From contig NZ_JANQVQ010000186.1 in the NCBI RefSeq assembly GCF_030730205.1, positions 1-42,995 on the forward strand: 42,995 nucleotides of DNA. The letters are read 5' to 3'. The DNA comes from Paraglaciecola sp. (lineage in GTDB: Bacteria; Pseudomonadota; Gammaproteobacteria; Enterobacterales; Alteromonadaceae). Positions 25,512-35,469 of the stretch are shown one piece after another. Numbering within the stretch: position 1 is the first letter of the stretch; each line of letters opens with the position of its first letter. The position numbers and the translations under genes are program-made. The notes below the pieces were generated by a model. It searched no databases. It was not told the origin of the DNA and saw only the letters and a program-made list of their open reading frames with translations.

Positions 25512-27965
25512 CTACGACTTTAAAAAAGTCAAAAATGGCTCAACGGCAATGGGTTTACTAAATAAATATCCCTGCCCTGTTTCACACCCAAGTTCAAGTA
25601 GTGCCTTCTGCTGCTCTTTGGTTTCAACCCCCTCTGCCACTAACTTTAGCCCCATCGACTGACCAAGTGAAATAATCGTTTTAACAATTTCAAAATCATG
25701 ATGGTTGATCAGCATATCTCGCACAAATGACATATCAATTTTCATGATATCGACATTGAATTTTTTTAGATAAGACAAGCTAGAATACCCCGTACCAAAA
25801 TCATCAATTGAAATAGCAATCCCCAAGGCTTTTAGCTGGGCCAGTTTATTTTGCGTATTAAGCACATCAACCATCAAAGCAGTTTCGGTAATTTCAAGTT
25901 CTAAAAGCTCTGCTGGCAACTCGTTTACCGTCAACGCTTCCTGAATATGCAATTCTAGTTCGGCTGAACTAAATTGTGCAGCAGCCACATTAACCGATAT
26001 CGGCACCCGTAAACCTTGGTCTAATAATAGTTTGATGTATGCACAAGCCTTAAACAGGACTTGGCGGCCCAATTCGATAATTAAACCAGACTCTTCCGCT
26101 AGGGGGATAAACTCGGCAGGTGAGATAAAACTGCCATTACCATCAGGTAGTCTTACCAGCGCTTCAGCACCTACAACCTGATGATTGTGCATATTAATTT
26201 TAGGTTGGTAAAGCACCACCAGCTCATCGTGTTTCAGCGCATGGCGCAAGGTTTTTTCAAGTTGATGGCGTTGCAGTAAGGCCTCTTCTAGTTCGTCCGA
26301 GAAAAAACAAAAACGGTTTCGGCCCTCTTGCTTTGCCCGATACATTGCAGCATCCGCGTGACGCATCAATTGCTCCGCATCTTGCGCATCATCAGGGTAA
26401 AGACTTATCCCAGTGCTGACTGAGGCATTGTGTAAATTACCTGCCAACATAAAAGGTTCGTGCATCGCATCCAACAACCTACGCGCTAATTGCGACGCTG
26501 CATCTACCGTTACAATACCGCTCATTAATACAACAAACTCGTCGCCCCCTAAGCGTGACAAAGTATAAGCAGGTGGTAACAACGCTTTAAGTCGTTTAGA
26601 GACCTGAATGATGAGTTCATCTCCGTATTGGTGCCCAAGCGTGTCATTCAAATACTTAAAGTGATCGATATCAATTAATAAAATACACGCTTTTTGATTA
26701 TTTGTGGTGGCAGACGCACACGCGACATCCAGTCTGTCTCGTAATAATAAACGATTAGGCAAATCAGTCAGTTGATCGTGATTGGCAAGGTGACTCATTT
26801 TCACCGACATCGCCATCGTTTCACTGACATCATGAAACACCATAATTGCGCCGATCATTTCTCCATTTTTATTGCGAATGGGTGCGGCCGAATCTTCAAC
26901 TAAGTAGCTTGCCCCATAGCGACTTATCAGCTGGCTATTTAAGGCCATCGATACAATTCGCTGCTCGCTAAGTGCAATATAAAGTGGATTTTTCAATTCA
27001 TGTTTGCTGTGGGCATCGCGCAATGGCATCACGTTTTCTATTTTTAAATTGCGCGCGTCGCGAAACCGCCATCCGGTCAACCGTTCAGCAACAGGATTCA
27101 TGAACGTAATGAGGCCTTCTATGTCGGTAGCCACCACCGCATCGCCAATAGAACTCAGTGTCACTCTGAGTCGTTCTTTTTCTGAGTAAAGCGCATCTTT
27201 GGCTAATTTAACCTCTGAAATATCAACAATGGTGACTAAATACCCCTTGTCCTCATTCCTGCTGGTTAAAGCGGTTTGAAATACTTGGTAGTAAAACTTT
27301 GTTTTGCCTTCATTCACTTCGACAACAAATTGTTTTTCATTACCATCGATACGTTCATAATGCTGGATAGCTGAACTTAATGCTTCAGGAAAGAACTGCT
27401 TTAAATGCTTGTTATTCTGCCGCTCACTTGGGTCTTGCACGGCAAACCATGAACCACTGAAGTCATTTGAAAACTCCAGTTGCCAGTCTTTATTCCAGTA
27501 AGTAATCAGTACGGGAACCTGTTTAACTAAATGCTGAATTTGCTCTCTAGCCTGAATAATTTGCCGTGTTTGCTGTTGTAGTTTGAGTTGATTTCGCACC
27601 CTCAACTTACAAATACCGGCATCAAAAGGCTTGGTAATAAAATCAACGGCACCTAACTCTAATGAAAGTTGCTCAAAGCTTGGTTGATTGTGCCCGGTAA
27701 TAAATATGATAGGGATGTCGGCAAAACGGGCTTGTTGTTTTAGGGTACGGCATACCTGCCAACCATCCATCGAAGGCATTTCGATATCCAGCAAAATCAA
27801 ATCAGGATTGACTTTAGGGATCAAGTCCAAGGCATCGGCCCCAGAGCTCGAAAAAAAAACTTGCCCAAATTCAGCAATGACTTCTTTTAGTATCATTACG
27901 TTTTGCAAGTTATCGTCAACAATTAGGATTTTACTGTTTTGTAATTTTATGTCCGGTAAAAACAT
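25512..27965 (-). CDS. REC-PAS-PAS-GGDEF-EAL cyclic-di-GMP protein
   Basis: An 817-residue cytoplasmic response regulator. The receiver (about 12-130) has acceptor D60 in L-L-D-I-E-M-P. Two PAS-like domains follow (about 145-260 and 265-390). The diguanylate cyclase domain has an intact GGDEF at 473-477, and the phosphodiesterase domain has E601-A-L, the D-D-F-G-T-G-Y-S-S loop and E-G-V-E-T. Both catalytic centres look complete, so it may make or break cyclic-di-GMP depending on input. The RxxD inhibitory site before GGDEF is absent. It lies 44 bases upstream of the hybrid kinase gene on the same strand, likely an operon, and is divergent from the 1479-residue kinase gene. Confidence 0.95.
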   Translation of the reverse strand: MFLPDIKLQNSKILIVDDNLQNVMILKEVIAEFGQVFFSSSGADALDLIPKVNPDLILLDIEMPSMDGWQVCRTLKQQARFADIPIIFITGHNQPSFEQLSLELGAVDFITKPFDAGICKLRVRNQLKLQQQTRQIIQAREQIQHLVKQVPVLITYWNKDWQLEFSNDFSGSWFAVQDPSERQNNKHLKQFFPEALSSAIQHYERIDGNEKQFVVEVNEGKTKFYYQVFQTALTSRNEDKGYLVTIVDISEVKLAKDALYSEKERLRVTLSSIGDAVVATDIEGLITFMNPVAERLTGWRFRDARNLKIENVMPLRDAHSKHELKNPLYIALSEQRIVSMALNSQLISRYGASYLVEDSAAPIRNKNGEMIGAIMVFHDVSETMAMSVKMSHLANHDQLTDLPNRLLLRDRLDVACASATTNNQKACILLIDIDHFKYLNDTLGHQYGDELIIQVSKRLKALLPPAYTLSRLGGDEFVVLMSGIVTVDAASQLARRLLDAMHEPFMLAGNLHNASVSTGISLYPDDAQDAEQLMRHADAAMYRAKQEGRNRFCFFSDELEEALLQRHQLEKTLRHALKHDELVVLYQPKINMHNHQVVGAEALVRLPDGNGSFISPAEFIPLAEESGLIIELGRQVLFKACAYIKLLLDQGLRVPISVNVAAAQFSSAELELHIQEALTVNELPAELLELEITETALMVDVLNTQNKLAQLKALGIAISIDDFGTGYSSLSYLKKFNVDIMKIDMSFVRDMLINHHDFEIVKTIISLGQSMGLKLVAEGVETKEQQKALLELGCETGQGYLFSKPIAVEPFLTFLKS

Positions 27966-28074
27966 GTCACTCCTTTGAATTTTCGCTATAAATTAACAGC
28001 CGTTTAGCTTATAAAAATAGAGTAAGACTAAATAATACGCACTAGTTTTGAAATTTACCTACAAGAATATAAAA

Positions 28075-28099
28075 ATTAACCTAAATTCATAGGGTTAAT
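28075..28099. promoter_or_regulatory. Inverted repeat in the divergent signalling promoter region
   Basis: ATTAACCTA (28075-28083) and TAGGGTTAAT (28090-28099) pair with one bulged base. It sits in the 187-base AT-rich gap between the divergent 817- and 1479-residue genes, 54 bases before the plus-strand start. A candidate regulator site shared by both directions. Confidence 0.35.
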
Positions 28100-28152
28100 T
28101 ATAGTTACTTTGTAAGCTTTAATTAATAGAACTATAAGGTTTAACGCCGTTC

Positions 28153-31100
28153 ATGAAAAAAACAGTTATTTGGTTGATACTCTGCGTCCTTTTACTATCT
28201 AGTATTTTTCTTGCAAAGCAGGTTAAAGATGCCATTCATCAAGAAAATGACACACTAATCAAAGCGGCAATGGCAGAGCAACTCGATAAAATAAGCCATG
28301 ACATCGTTAGCGCAATGACCCAATACAACTCTGGATTACATGGTTTATTGGCAGCGGTTAAAACCAATGGCTTTGACCAATTTACTTACGAAAAACAGCT
28401 GACTTACTTTAACAGTAGAGATTATCCCACAGAGTTTCCTGGTGCTCGCGGTTTTGGAATAATCAAATACGTTGAGCAAGAGCAGTTGTCTCAATTTTTA
28501 GCATCAGCGGCAGAAGAACGCCATGGAGCCTTTGAACTCAAACAGCTGAGCGCACCTAAAAATCCTTTATTCATCATCCAGTACATTGAGCCTGAGTCGG
28601 ATAATGTTGCTGCTTTAGGCTTAGACATCGGTTCAGAACCAATTCGCCGAGTTGCCGCGCTAAAAGCAGCAAGTACTGAAAAGTCGCAATTAACAGGACC
28701 AATTACCCTAGTACAAGCAGATGAAAGGATTAAACATGGCTTTTTGTTACTGTTAGCGGTGTATGAAAAAAATGCAAATCAGACTGAAAAAAAATTGCAA
28801 GGGTGGGTATTTGCCCCCTTGCTTATTTCTGAAATAGTCGACGCTGTATCTGCGGTGAATGATGACTTGAAGATTGAGATAGCTGATGCCACCACCCAAA
28901 GCCACATCAATTTTTACACTTCATTAGTTAAAGAGTCAGAGCAGGATCCATTAAATACGCTTTACCAAGTTCAAACCTTGACTGAAGTATTTGGTCGTAA
29001 TTGGCAAATTACAATCACGCCAAGTAAGGACTTTATCGCATCACTTTACCTAGACGACGCTGAACGCATTTTTTGGTTAATTGTAGTGTCTGTCTGTTTA
29101 ATCATGCTGATTATTTACCTTGTATTGGAGTTCACTGCCGCTCGTTTACAAAAACTCAGAGAACAAGCTGCTTTTGCTAACGTGGTCAATAATGCTTCGG
29201 ATGGCATTATTGGGGTCGACAGAAATTTTGCCATCGTACATTGGAATGCTGCAGCCAACAGTCTATTTGGTTTTACCGAGGCCAATGCCCGTGGTAAACC
29301 ATTGTCAGCGTGGCTCACTGCTGGAATTTCAGCGGATAAACTCATTAATTATTTTAAAAAGGTGGCACAAGGCGAGTCTGTCAGACAAATCCATTTTGTT
29401 TATCAGTCACCCATCAGTCAGCGTGATAAAAAGCTCATTTTTAATATTTCTCCTTTGTTTCAAAAAAGAGAATTTTGGGGAGCCACCATCAACATCAATG
29501 ACGTGACAGAAATCAATGAACTACAAAGTAAGTTAGAACTGACCAACAAAGAATTGAATCAAAAAGTTATCCACGCAACCGCGCAAATCAATAAACAATT
29601 GAGTTTTCAACACAGTATTATTGAAAGTGATAACTCTGCAATTATTGCCTTTGACAGTAAAGGCACCATATCGCTGGTCAATAACAGTGCCATTAAATTG
29701 CTGTCTTACACCGGCGAAGAACTTATTGGTAAAGAAAGTATCTTGCGACTTTTTAACCGTGATACTGTCATTGAAGCCTTTTCCGTCAACGTTTTGTCTG
29801 AACTTCAGTTTGAAGAAGCGATGAAAATCGCCATCGACAAACGACGCATTCCTCAGGTTAGTTTATTACGGCGAAAAAACGGCGAACAAGTCAAAGTCAA
29901 ATTAACCATAGCGAGTTTAAACGAATCTGAAGGCTTCGTTTTAGTCGCCCATGACCTAAGCGAAAAACAATACCTTGAAAATAACATCGCTATTGTCAAT
30001 GCCGCCATCGACAATGCTAAAGAGTTATTGTTGTGGATTAATATTGACGGCTCTATTTACAAAGCAAACCCTTATGCGCTTCAACGTCTAAATTACTCTG
30101 ACCTCGCTTTCAAGCACCTTAAAATAAGTGATGTCGTCAACTTTAAAGCCTCGGGCTCTTGGGAGCGAGTGGTAAATGAAATATTAGATAAGCAGCAGTA
30201 CACTTTTGAAGTTAATTTTAGAAATGCCAAAGGCGGCTGGTTACAAACACTGGTATCAGGCTGTGTTATTAACGTTGACGATCAACAATTAATTTATCTT
30301 GCAGCCAAAGATATTGCACAGCGAGTAAAGGAAGAAAACGAGCTTAAAACAGCATTAACCAAAGCAGATACCGCAAATAAAGCCAAAACCGAGTTTATCG
30401 CCAACATGAGTCATGAACTTAGAACCCCTTTAAATGCCGCCAATGGATTTCTGCAGTTGCTACAACAAAGTCAATTAGACGAGATTCAACATAAGCACAT
30501 CAAACAAACTAAAATGGCTATTTCCTCTTTAACGCAAACCGTTGATGAAATTTTAGAAGTCACTTTTGCGGAGCAAAATCAGCTAAGACTGGAGCAAAGT
30601 GACTTTGTTTTGGATGAACTTTTAGCCGAAGTTGGCTTATTTTTATATGAAATGGCTGGCAACAAAGCATTAGAAATTCATTTTAAAGTGGCTCCAGATT
30701 TACCTATCGCCTTACACGGGGACAAAAATAAACTTAAGCGGATCTTACTCAATTTAGGTAGTAACGCCGTTAAGTTTTCTGATACTGGCGAAGTACTCAT
30801 AGAACTTTCCGTCCCCAAAAATAACGGCTCTCATATTACCCTAGCGGTAAAAGTAAAAGATAGCGGCATTGGTATTAGCCAAAATAAACTCAATAATATT
30901 TTTGAAATGTTTACTCAAGCAGACAATTCATCAAATAGGCAATATGGCGGTTTAGGCATTGGATTGACGATTGCCAACCAATACGTCAATTTCTTGGGCG
31001 GTAAAATTGACGTTGCTAGCGAATTAGGCAAAGGCTCAGAGTTTCGTTTTAGCATTTTGGTTCAAGCCGCGACTCAAACAGAAAATGCCAAGTTGTCTTT

Positions 31101-32592
31101 TACCTCACAAGCGCCTATCAACGTGCTACTAGTGGATGACAATCAAACTAGCCTAAGTATATTAGGCGGCACAATGTCACAACTAGGTTGGCAGGTAACT
31201 AAGGCGCAAAATGCGGATGAAGCCTTAGCCGAGTTTCAATCAGCTATGGTACAACAGCGCACGTTCGATTTAGCCCTAATTGATTGGAAGATGCCGGGTG
31301 TGGATGGATGGAAACTAGCTGAACTGATTAGAAAAATGGCCCCCGTTGACAAGCTGCCTCTGCTGGTGATGGTCACCGCACACAGCAATGAAATGTTTAC
31401 CCAAAATCACAGTAAAAATCCGAAGTTGCTGAACGGTTTTATTACCAAACCGGTTACCCGCGCTCAACTCATCAATGCGTTTTATGATGCAGTGGCCTCG
31501 AATAAGCAAACTGAGCAAGCGCCAAGCCATTCAACTAATCACAAACCGCTACTTAAAATGCGCATTTTAATTGTAGAGGATAATCCTACCAATCAGAATA
31601 TAGCCAAAGCGCTTATTGAAAGTCAGGGAGCCACTACCACCCTTTGTAGTAGTGGCTTTGATGCCTTAACAGAATTAGAAAATAGTTTACTGCCCTTTGA
31701 TGTGGTGCTGATGGATATACAAATGCCTGGGATTGATGGCTATGAAACCACCAAACGCATCCGAGATATGAATAAATTTTCCCTCTTGCCTATATTGGCA
31801 ATGACTGCCAACGTCATGCCTTCAGATAAAGAAAAGTGTTTTGCTGTAGGCATGAATGGTCATATAGGCAAACCTTTTGAATTAAATGATGTCGTTAAAC
31901 AAATTTTATTGACTACTAACCGATTTGAAAACACCCAGCAAGAAACTCCTAAGGGAAGCCCTGCATCCCCCCTTGTAAATCCTAAGGCCTGTCAATTTTG
32001 TGTGACCAAAAACATCAACATACAAGAAGCCTTAACACGTTTTAATCAGCAAGAATCTATCTATCTCAAATCACTTGAACTGTTTTTTACTGATCTTAAA
32101 AATTACTCACTGCAGTTTACTGACAGCAACGCCACCTTTGAGCAAACCAAACTTACCTTACACACGCTTAAAAGCACAGCTGGCGCTCTAGGATTCACCT
32201 CATTGACGGAACAAGCTAAACACCATGAACAACAACTGTTAAGTGATGGGCTTGAAAACTTTGTTATTGCAACATATTTTGAATTTTCAGCAGTGTGTGA
32301 AGAAGCAGCACAAACCACTGCACAACTGATGACATTGTTAAAGAGCGAACAGGAGCTGTTTTACTCCCCTCAAGATGAAGCAGAAGATTTCAAGGCCACC
32401 TACCAACAACTTAAAAAAGAGGTTGAATGCTTTAATATGCGGGCCATAGATACTTTTCAGAGCATATCAGGTACATTGTCCTCTCAATCATTGGACCTTG
32501 CTAGCGAGCTTATTGCCGTACTCAATAAACTCAATTTCAAAGAGGCTAAAACAATTCTGATGCGTTTCGATTCGATTTTAAATAAGGAATAG
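28153..32592 (+). CDS. CHASE-PAS hybrid histidine kinase with two receivers and Hpt
   Basis: A 1479-residue inner-membrane phosphorelay protein. TM1 is at about 5-21. A periplasmic CHASE domain (about 45-270) has F-P-G-A-R-G-F-G-I, and TM2 is at about 307-327. Three PAS-type domains (about 335-725) lead to HisKA with H754 in N-M-S-H-E-L-R-T-P-L. The ATPase domain has D-S-G-I-G-I and G-G-L-G-I-G-L. Receiver 1 has D1044 in L-I-D-W-K-M-P and receiver 2 has D1188 in L-M-D-I-Q-M-P. An Hpt domain carries H1337 in L-H-T-L-K-S-T-A-G. The relay is therefore complete in one chain. The REC-GGDEF gene begins one base after the stop, making it the likely output. The CHASE ligand is unknown. Confidence 0.95.
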   Translation: MKKTVIWLILCVLLLSSIFLAKQVKDAIHQENDTLIKAAMAEQLDKISHDIVSAMTQYNSGLHGLLAAVKTNGFDQFTYEKQLTYFNSRDYPTEFPGARGFGIIKYVEQEQLSQFLASAAEERHGAFELKQLSAPKNPLFIIQYIEPESDNVAALGLDIGSEPIRRVAALKAASTEKSQLTGPITLVQADERIKHGFLLLLAVYEKNANQTEKKLQGWVFAPLLISEIVDAVSAVNDDLKIEIADATTQSHINFYTSLVKESEQDPLNTLYQVQTLTEVFGRNWQITITPSKDFIASLYLDDAERIFWLIVVSVCLIMLIIYLVLEFTAARLQKLREQAAFANVVNNASDGIIGVDRNFAIVHWNAAANSLFGFTEANARGKPLSAWLTAGISADKLINYFKKVAQGESVRQIHFVYQSPISQRDKKLIFNISPLFQKREFWGATININDVTEINELQSKLELTNKELNQKVIHATAQINKQLSFQHSIIESDNSAIIAFDSKGTISLVNNSAIKLLSYTGEELIGKESILRLFNRDTVIEAFSVNVLSELQFEEAMKIAIDKRRIPQVSLLRRKNGEQVKVKLTIASLNESEGFVLVAHDLSEKQYLENNIAIVNAAIDNAKELLLWINIDGSIYKANPYALQRLNYSDLAFKHLKISDVVNFKASGSWERVVNEILDKQQYTFEVNFRNAKGGWLQTLVSGCVINVDDQQLIYLAAKDIAQRVKEENELKTALTKADTANKAKTEFIANMSHELRTPLNAANGFLQLLQQSQLDEIQHKHIKQTKMAISSLTQTVDEILEVTFAEQNQLRLEQSDFVLDELLAEVGLFLYEMAGNKALEIHFKVAPDLPIALHGDKNKLKRILLNLGSNAVKFSDTGEVLIELSVPKNNGSHITLAVKVKDSGIGISQNKLNNIFEMFTQADNSSNRQYGGLGIGLTIANQYVNFLGGKIDVASELGKGSEFRFSILVQAATQTENAKLSFTSQAPINVLLVDDNQTSLSILGGTMSQLGWQVTKAQNADEALAEFQSAMVQQRTFDLALIDWKMPGVDGWKLAELIRKMAPVDKLPLLVMVTAHSNEMFTQNHSKNPKLLNGFITKPVTRAQLINAFYDAVASNKQTEQAPSHSTNHKPLLKMRILIVEDNPTNQNIAKALIESQGATTTLCSSGFDALTELENSLLPFDVVLMDIQMPGIDGYETTKRIRDMNKFSLLPILAMTANVMPSDKEKCFAVGMNGHIGKPFELNDVVKQILLTTNRFENTQQETPKGSPASPLVNPKACQFCVTKNINIQEALTRFNQQESIYLKSLELFFTDLKNYSLQFTDSNATFEQTKLTLHTLKSTAGALGFTSLTEQAKHHEQQLLSDGLENFVIATYFEFSAVCEEAAQTTAQLMTLLKSEQELFYSPQDEAEDFKATYQQLKKEVECFNMRAIDTFQSISGTLSSQSLDLASELIAVLNKLNFKEAKTILMRFDSILNKE

Positions 32593-32593
32593 C

Positions 32594-33532
32594 ATGCCTT
32601 TAGGAAAATTTAATGAGGATGCAGAAGTTGACTTAAGCCACAGTAAAATATTGGTGGTTGACGATCAACCGATCAATATTCAAACCGTTTACAACATCTT
32701 AGCTGAAGACTATGAGGTGTTAGCGGCCACCAGTGCTATCGATGCATTAGAAGTGTGCCAAGCCAATCCACCTGATCTCATATTGCTTGATGTATTAATG
32801 CCGGGAATGACAGGCTTAGAACTGTGCCAAATGTTAAAACAAAAGGTTGATACCAGAGATATCCCGGTAATATTCGTGACGTCCTTTAACGAACAAGAAG
32901 AAGAAGACGAATGCTGGCGCAGTGGCGGCATTGATTTTATTACTAAACCCGTCAACCCTATGACGGTAAAAAACCGAGTAAAAGCCCATTTAACCCTTAA
33001 ATTTCAAAAAGACATCTTGTTAAAATTGGTTTACGTGGACGGCTTAACTTCTATTTTCAATCGGCGCTATTTCGATAAACATTTTGAAAAAATACGCAGC
33101 GAGGTCAAGCGTTCTCAGCGTGATACCGCACTATTGATGATAGACATCGATTATTTCAAACTGTTTAACGACAACTATGGCCATGTTGCCGGTGACGACA
33201 CTTTAAAAAAAGTGGCATTAATTATTCAACGTTCGCTCAGCCGCCCCGCCGACTTTGTTAGTCGCTATGGCGGTGAAGAGTTTATTGCTGTTTTACCCGA
33301 TACCGATATTGAAGGCGCAACAATAGTCGCTGAGCGAATTCGACAAAACGTCTTTAATGAAAAAATTGAAAATGCTCATTCACCGCAGCATTGTGTGAGT
33401 GTCAGTATCGGCATATCAACTATTTTAAACAGCGCAAAACATAACTGCGATGCCACAGAAGACGCAGATAAACACTTATACCTTGCAAAAAAATCAGGCC
33501 GCAATCAAATTCACTATCCAGCCACGGAATAA
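32594..33532 (+). CDS. REC-GGDEF response regulator diguanylate cyclase
   Basis: A 312-residue cytoplasmic cyclase that makes cyclic-di-GMP from two GTP when its receiver is phosphorylated. The receiver (about 17-130) has acceptor D66 in L-L-D-V-L-M-P. The cyclase domain (about 145-305) has the active loop GGEEF at 226-230. The inhibitory I-site RPAD at 217-220 is correctly five residues upstream, so product inhibition is expected. The order resembles WspR-type regulators. It starts one base after the big CHASE kinase stop, with AAGGAA as its ribosome-binding site, so it is almost certainly the kinase's dedicated output. Confidence 0.95.
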   Translation: MPLGKFNEDAEVDLSHSKILVVDDQPINIQTVYNILAEDYEVLAATSAIDALEVCQANPPDLILLDVLMPGMTGLELCQMLKQKVDTRDIPVIFVTSFNEQEEEDECWRSGGIDFITKPVNPMTVKNRVKAHLTLKFQKDILLKLVYVDGLTSIFNRRYFDKHFEKIRSEVKRSQRDTALLMIDIDYFKLFNDNYGHVAGDDTLKKVALIIQRSLSRPADFVSRYGGEEFIAVLPDTDIEGATIVAERIRQNVFNEKIENAHSPQHCVSVSIGISTILNSAKHNCDATEDADKHLYLAKKSGRNQIHYPATE

Positions 33533-33598
33533 TCACATTGGTAAATGCAACGCGCTTCAACGTTGCGTCTCGCATTAAACAATAGCGTCCACCGCAAA

Positions 33599-33630
33599 TT
33601 TTGTATACATTTATCAATATGTATACAAAA
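33599..33630. promoter_or_regulatory. Paired GTATAC operator upstream of benE
   Basis: Perfect 12-base arms TTTTGTATACAT (33599-33610) and ATGTATACAAAA (33619-33630) around an 8-base centre. Each arm itself contains the palindrome TGTATACA, so it can be read as two operators 18 bases apart centre to centre. TTGTATACAA-like sites are typical for GntR/FCD regulators, and one is encoded directly downstream of benE. It lies 11 bases before the benE ATG, a repressing position. Confidence 0.75.
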
Positions 33631-33641
33631 AATCGATAACC

Positions 33642-34820
33642 ATGTTTAAGAAATTGCTATCTGATGTAAGTCTACCCGCCATTAGCGCCGGCTTTATTGC
33701 GGTATTAGTAGGGTTTGCTAGTGCGATGGCCATTGTCTTTCAAGCCGCACAAGCTGCAGGTGCGAGTCAAGCAATGATTGTATCTTGGGTATGGGCCTTA
33801 GGCTGGGGTATGGGGATAGCCTGTATTGGTTTTTCACTGTATTACAAGCGTCCCATTATTATTGCTTGGTCAACCCCAGGGGCTGCGCTTTTAGCCACCA
33901 GTTTGACCAACATCAATATCGAACAAGCCATTGGTGTCTTTGTGTTTGTGGCCTGTCTGATGCTTATTACTGGCCTATCAGGTTTATTCGATACCTTGAC
34001 GAAGCGCCTCCCTCTACCTATTGCTGGAGCCATGTTAGCAGGCATTTTATTGCAGTTTGGCTTGGGCATTTTCAGTGCATTAACAGCCAGCCCGTTGTTG
34101 GTTGGTATCATGTTTTTGGTGTTTATTGTGAGTAAACGGCTGCTGCCCCGATATGCCATTATGCTAGTACTATTAGCTGGGGTGGTTACCGCTTATTGGC
34201 AAAAAAGCTTACTTTTTGAGGTACTTGAACTGTCGTTAGCCAGCCCCATTTGGGTTACCCCTACTTTTAGCCTGAGTCATATTATTGGTATTGGCATTCC
34301 TTTGTATATTGTCACCATGACCTCACAAAATATTCCAGGTGTCGCCATATTAAAGTCCAATGGTTATGGTGCGCAGCCCATCTCACCACTGTTGAGTGGC
34401 ACAGGTTTGATTAACCTAGTCTTTGCCCCCTTTGGTGGTTTTACCTTTAACCTTGCTGCAATCACTGCGGCAATTTGCACCAGCGAAGAAGCGCATCCTG
34501 ACCCGCATAAACGCTACATCGCAGGCGTGTCGACTGGTTTTTTTAATATATTAGCTGGCATTGGCGGGGCAACCGTCGTCAGTTTGTTTGCCGCTTTTCC
34601 ACAAGCCCTTATCGCTGCACTGGCCGGTTTAGCGTTGCTGAGCACCATTGGAAATAGTTTGGTGACAGCCACCGAGCAACCTCAATATCGAGACTCAGCG
34701 ATGGTGACCTTCTTGGTGACGGCTTCTGGCGTGTCGTTTCTAGGTATCGCCTCAGCATTTTGGGGGCTGATTTTTGGTTTGTGCACCCATTTTGCCTTAC
34801 GACAGTACAAGCGAGTTTAA
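33642..34820 (+). CDS. benE-like: BenE-family transporter (benzoate/H+ symporter type)
   Basis: A 392-residue inner-membrane protein with about twelve hydrophobic segments. It is recognisable as BenE/YdcO by the N-terminal S-A-G-F-I-A-V-L-V-G-F-A-S, the A-W-S-T-P-G-A-A-L-L block, and M-T-S-Q-N-I-P-G and P-F-G-G-F-T-F-N-L-A-A-I-T-A-A-I. The family is named for benzoate uptake in Acinetobacter, but most members are uncharacterised and no benzoate-degradation gene lies in the window. So the substrate is open. Translation starts just inside a strong palindromic operator region and no clear ribosome-binding site is visible. The regulator gene follows 1 base after the stop. Confidence 0.9.
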   Translation: MFKKLLSDVSLPAISAGFIAVLVGFASAMAIVFQAAQAAGASQAMIVSWVWALGWGMGIACIGFSLYYKRPIIIAWSTPGAALLATSLTNINIEQAIGVFVFVACLMLITGLSGLFDTLTKRLPLPIAGAMLAGILLQFGLGIFSALTASPLLVGIMFLVFIVSKRLLPRYAIMLVLLAGVVTAYWQKSLLFEVLELSLASPIWVTPTFSLSHIIGIGIPLYIVTMTSQNIPGVAILKSNGYGAQPISPLLSGTGLINLVFAPFGGFTFNLAAITAAICTSEEAHPDPHKRYIAGVSTGFFNILAGIGGATVVSLFAAFPQALIAALAGLALLSTIGNSLVTATEQPQYRDSAMVTFLVTASGVSFLGIASAFWGLIFGLCTHFALRQYKRV

Positions 34821-34821
34821 T

Positions 34822-35469
34822 ATGCCTGACACCTCTATTATACAAAGCCTATACGCCAGACTTAAACAAGATATTCGGGAGCATAAATTACCTGTGGGGG
34901 TAGCACTCAAACAAGAAACCTTGGCGGGTCAATATGGAGTGAGCCGCATCCCCGTTCGTGATGTACTACAACAACTAAAACGAGAGGGTTGGCTGACTCA
35001 GTGTGGAAAAAGAGGGGTGATGGTTCAACCTTTAAGTATAGAAGAAGTGCAAGATCTGAGTTTGATGCGAGAATATTTAGAGCCATTAATATTAGAATAT
35101 GCATTGCCCAATCTAACCAATCAACGTCTCGGTATGGCGGAAGACATAATGGTTTTACTTGATAGCCCTCACTTGAGCGTGGCTGAATATGGCGAGCTAA
35201 ATTGGCAATTTCATGCCAGTTTATATCAGCCAGCTCAACGCCCTACCCTTTTTACCGTCATTGAAAATTTACATCAGCTTTGTTCACGCTATATTGGTTA
35301 TCACGCCATAGAGCTGAAATACACCAGTACCAGCCAAGAAGAGCACCGCCAACTGCTTGCTGCTATTAAAAAATGCGACACCCTAAAGGCACAACATCTT
35401 TTGAAGTCGCATATTGCCAAGGCAAGTAAGCAACTAGTTGATTATTTAGATAAGGTCAAAGAGGTTTAA
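34822..35469 (+). CDS. GntR/FCD-family transcriptional regulator
   Basis: A 215-residue regulator. The N-terminal GntR winged helix (about 5-70) has L-K-Q-E-T-L-A-G-Q-Y-G-V-S-R-I-P-V-R-D-V-L. The C-terminal FCD ligand domain (about 75-210) has the expected metal-site positions, including W-Q-F-H-A-S-L-Y, E-E-H-R-Q-L-L and L-K-S-H-I. I chose ATG 34822, one base after benE, over an in-frame start inside benE. Co-transcription with benE and the paired GTATAC site upstream suggest it represses the operon until an organic-acid-type ligand binds. Its last 14 bases overlap the convergent small exported-protein gene. Confidence 0.92.
   Translation: MPDTSIIQSLYARLKQDIREHKLPVGVALKQETLAGQYGVSRIPVRDVLQQLKREGWLTQCGKRGVMVQPLSIEEVQDLSLMREYLEPLILEYALPNLTNQRLGMAEDIMVLLDSPHLSVAEYGELNWQFHASLYQPAQRPTLFTVIENLHQLCSRYIGYHAIELKYTSTSQEEHRQLLAAIKKCDTLKAQHLLKSHIAKASKQLVDYLDKVKEV

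Noticed and set aside
29120-29506. 128-codon alternative frame inside the large CHASE kinase gene
   Set aside because: It is wholly inside the kinase's coding frame, where PAS-domain sequence is clear, and has no start signal.
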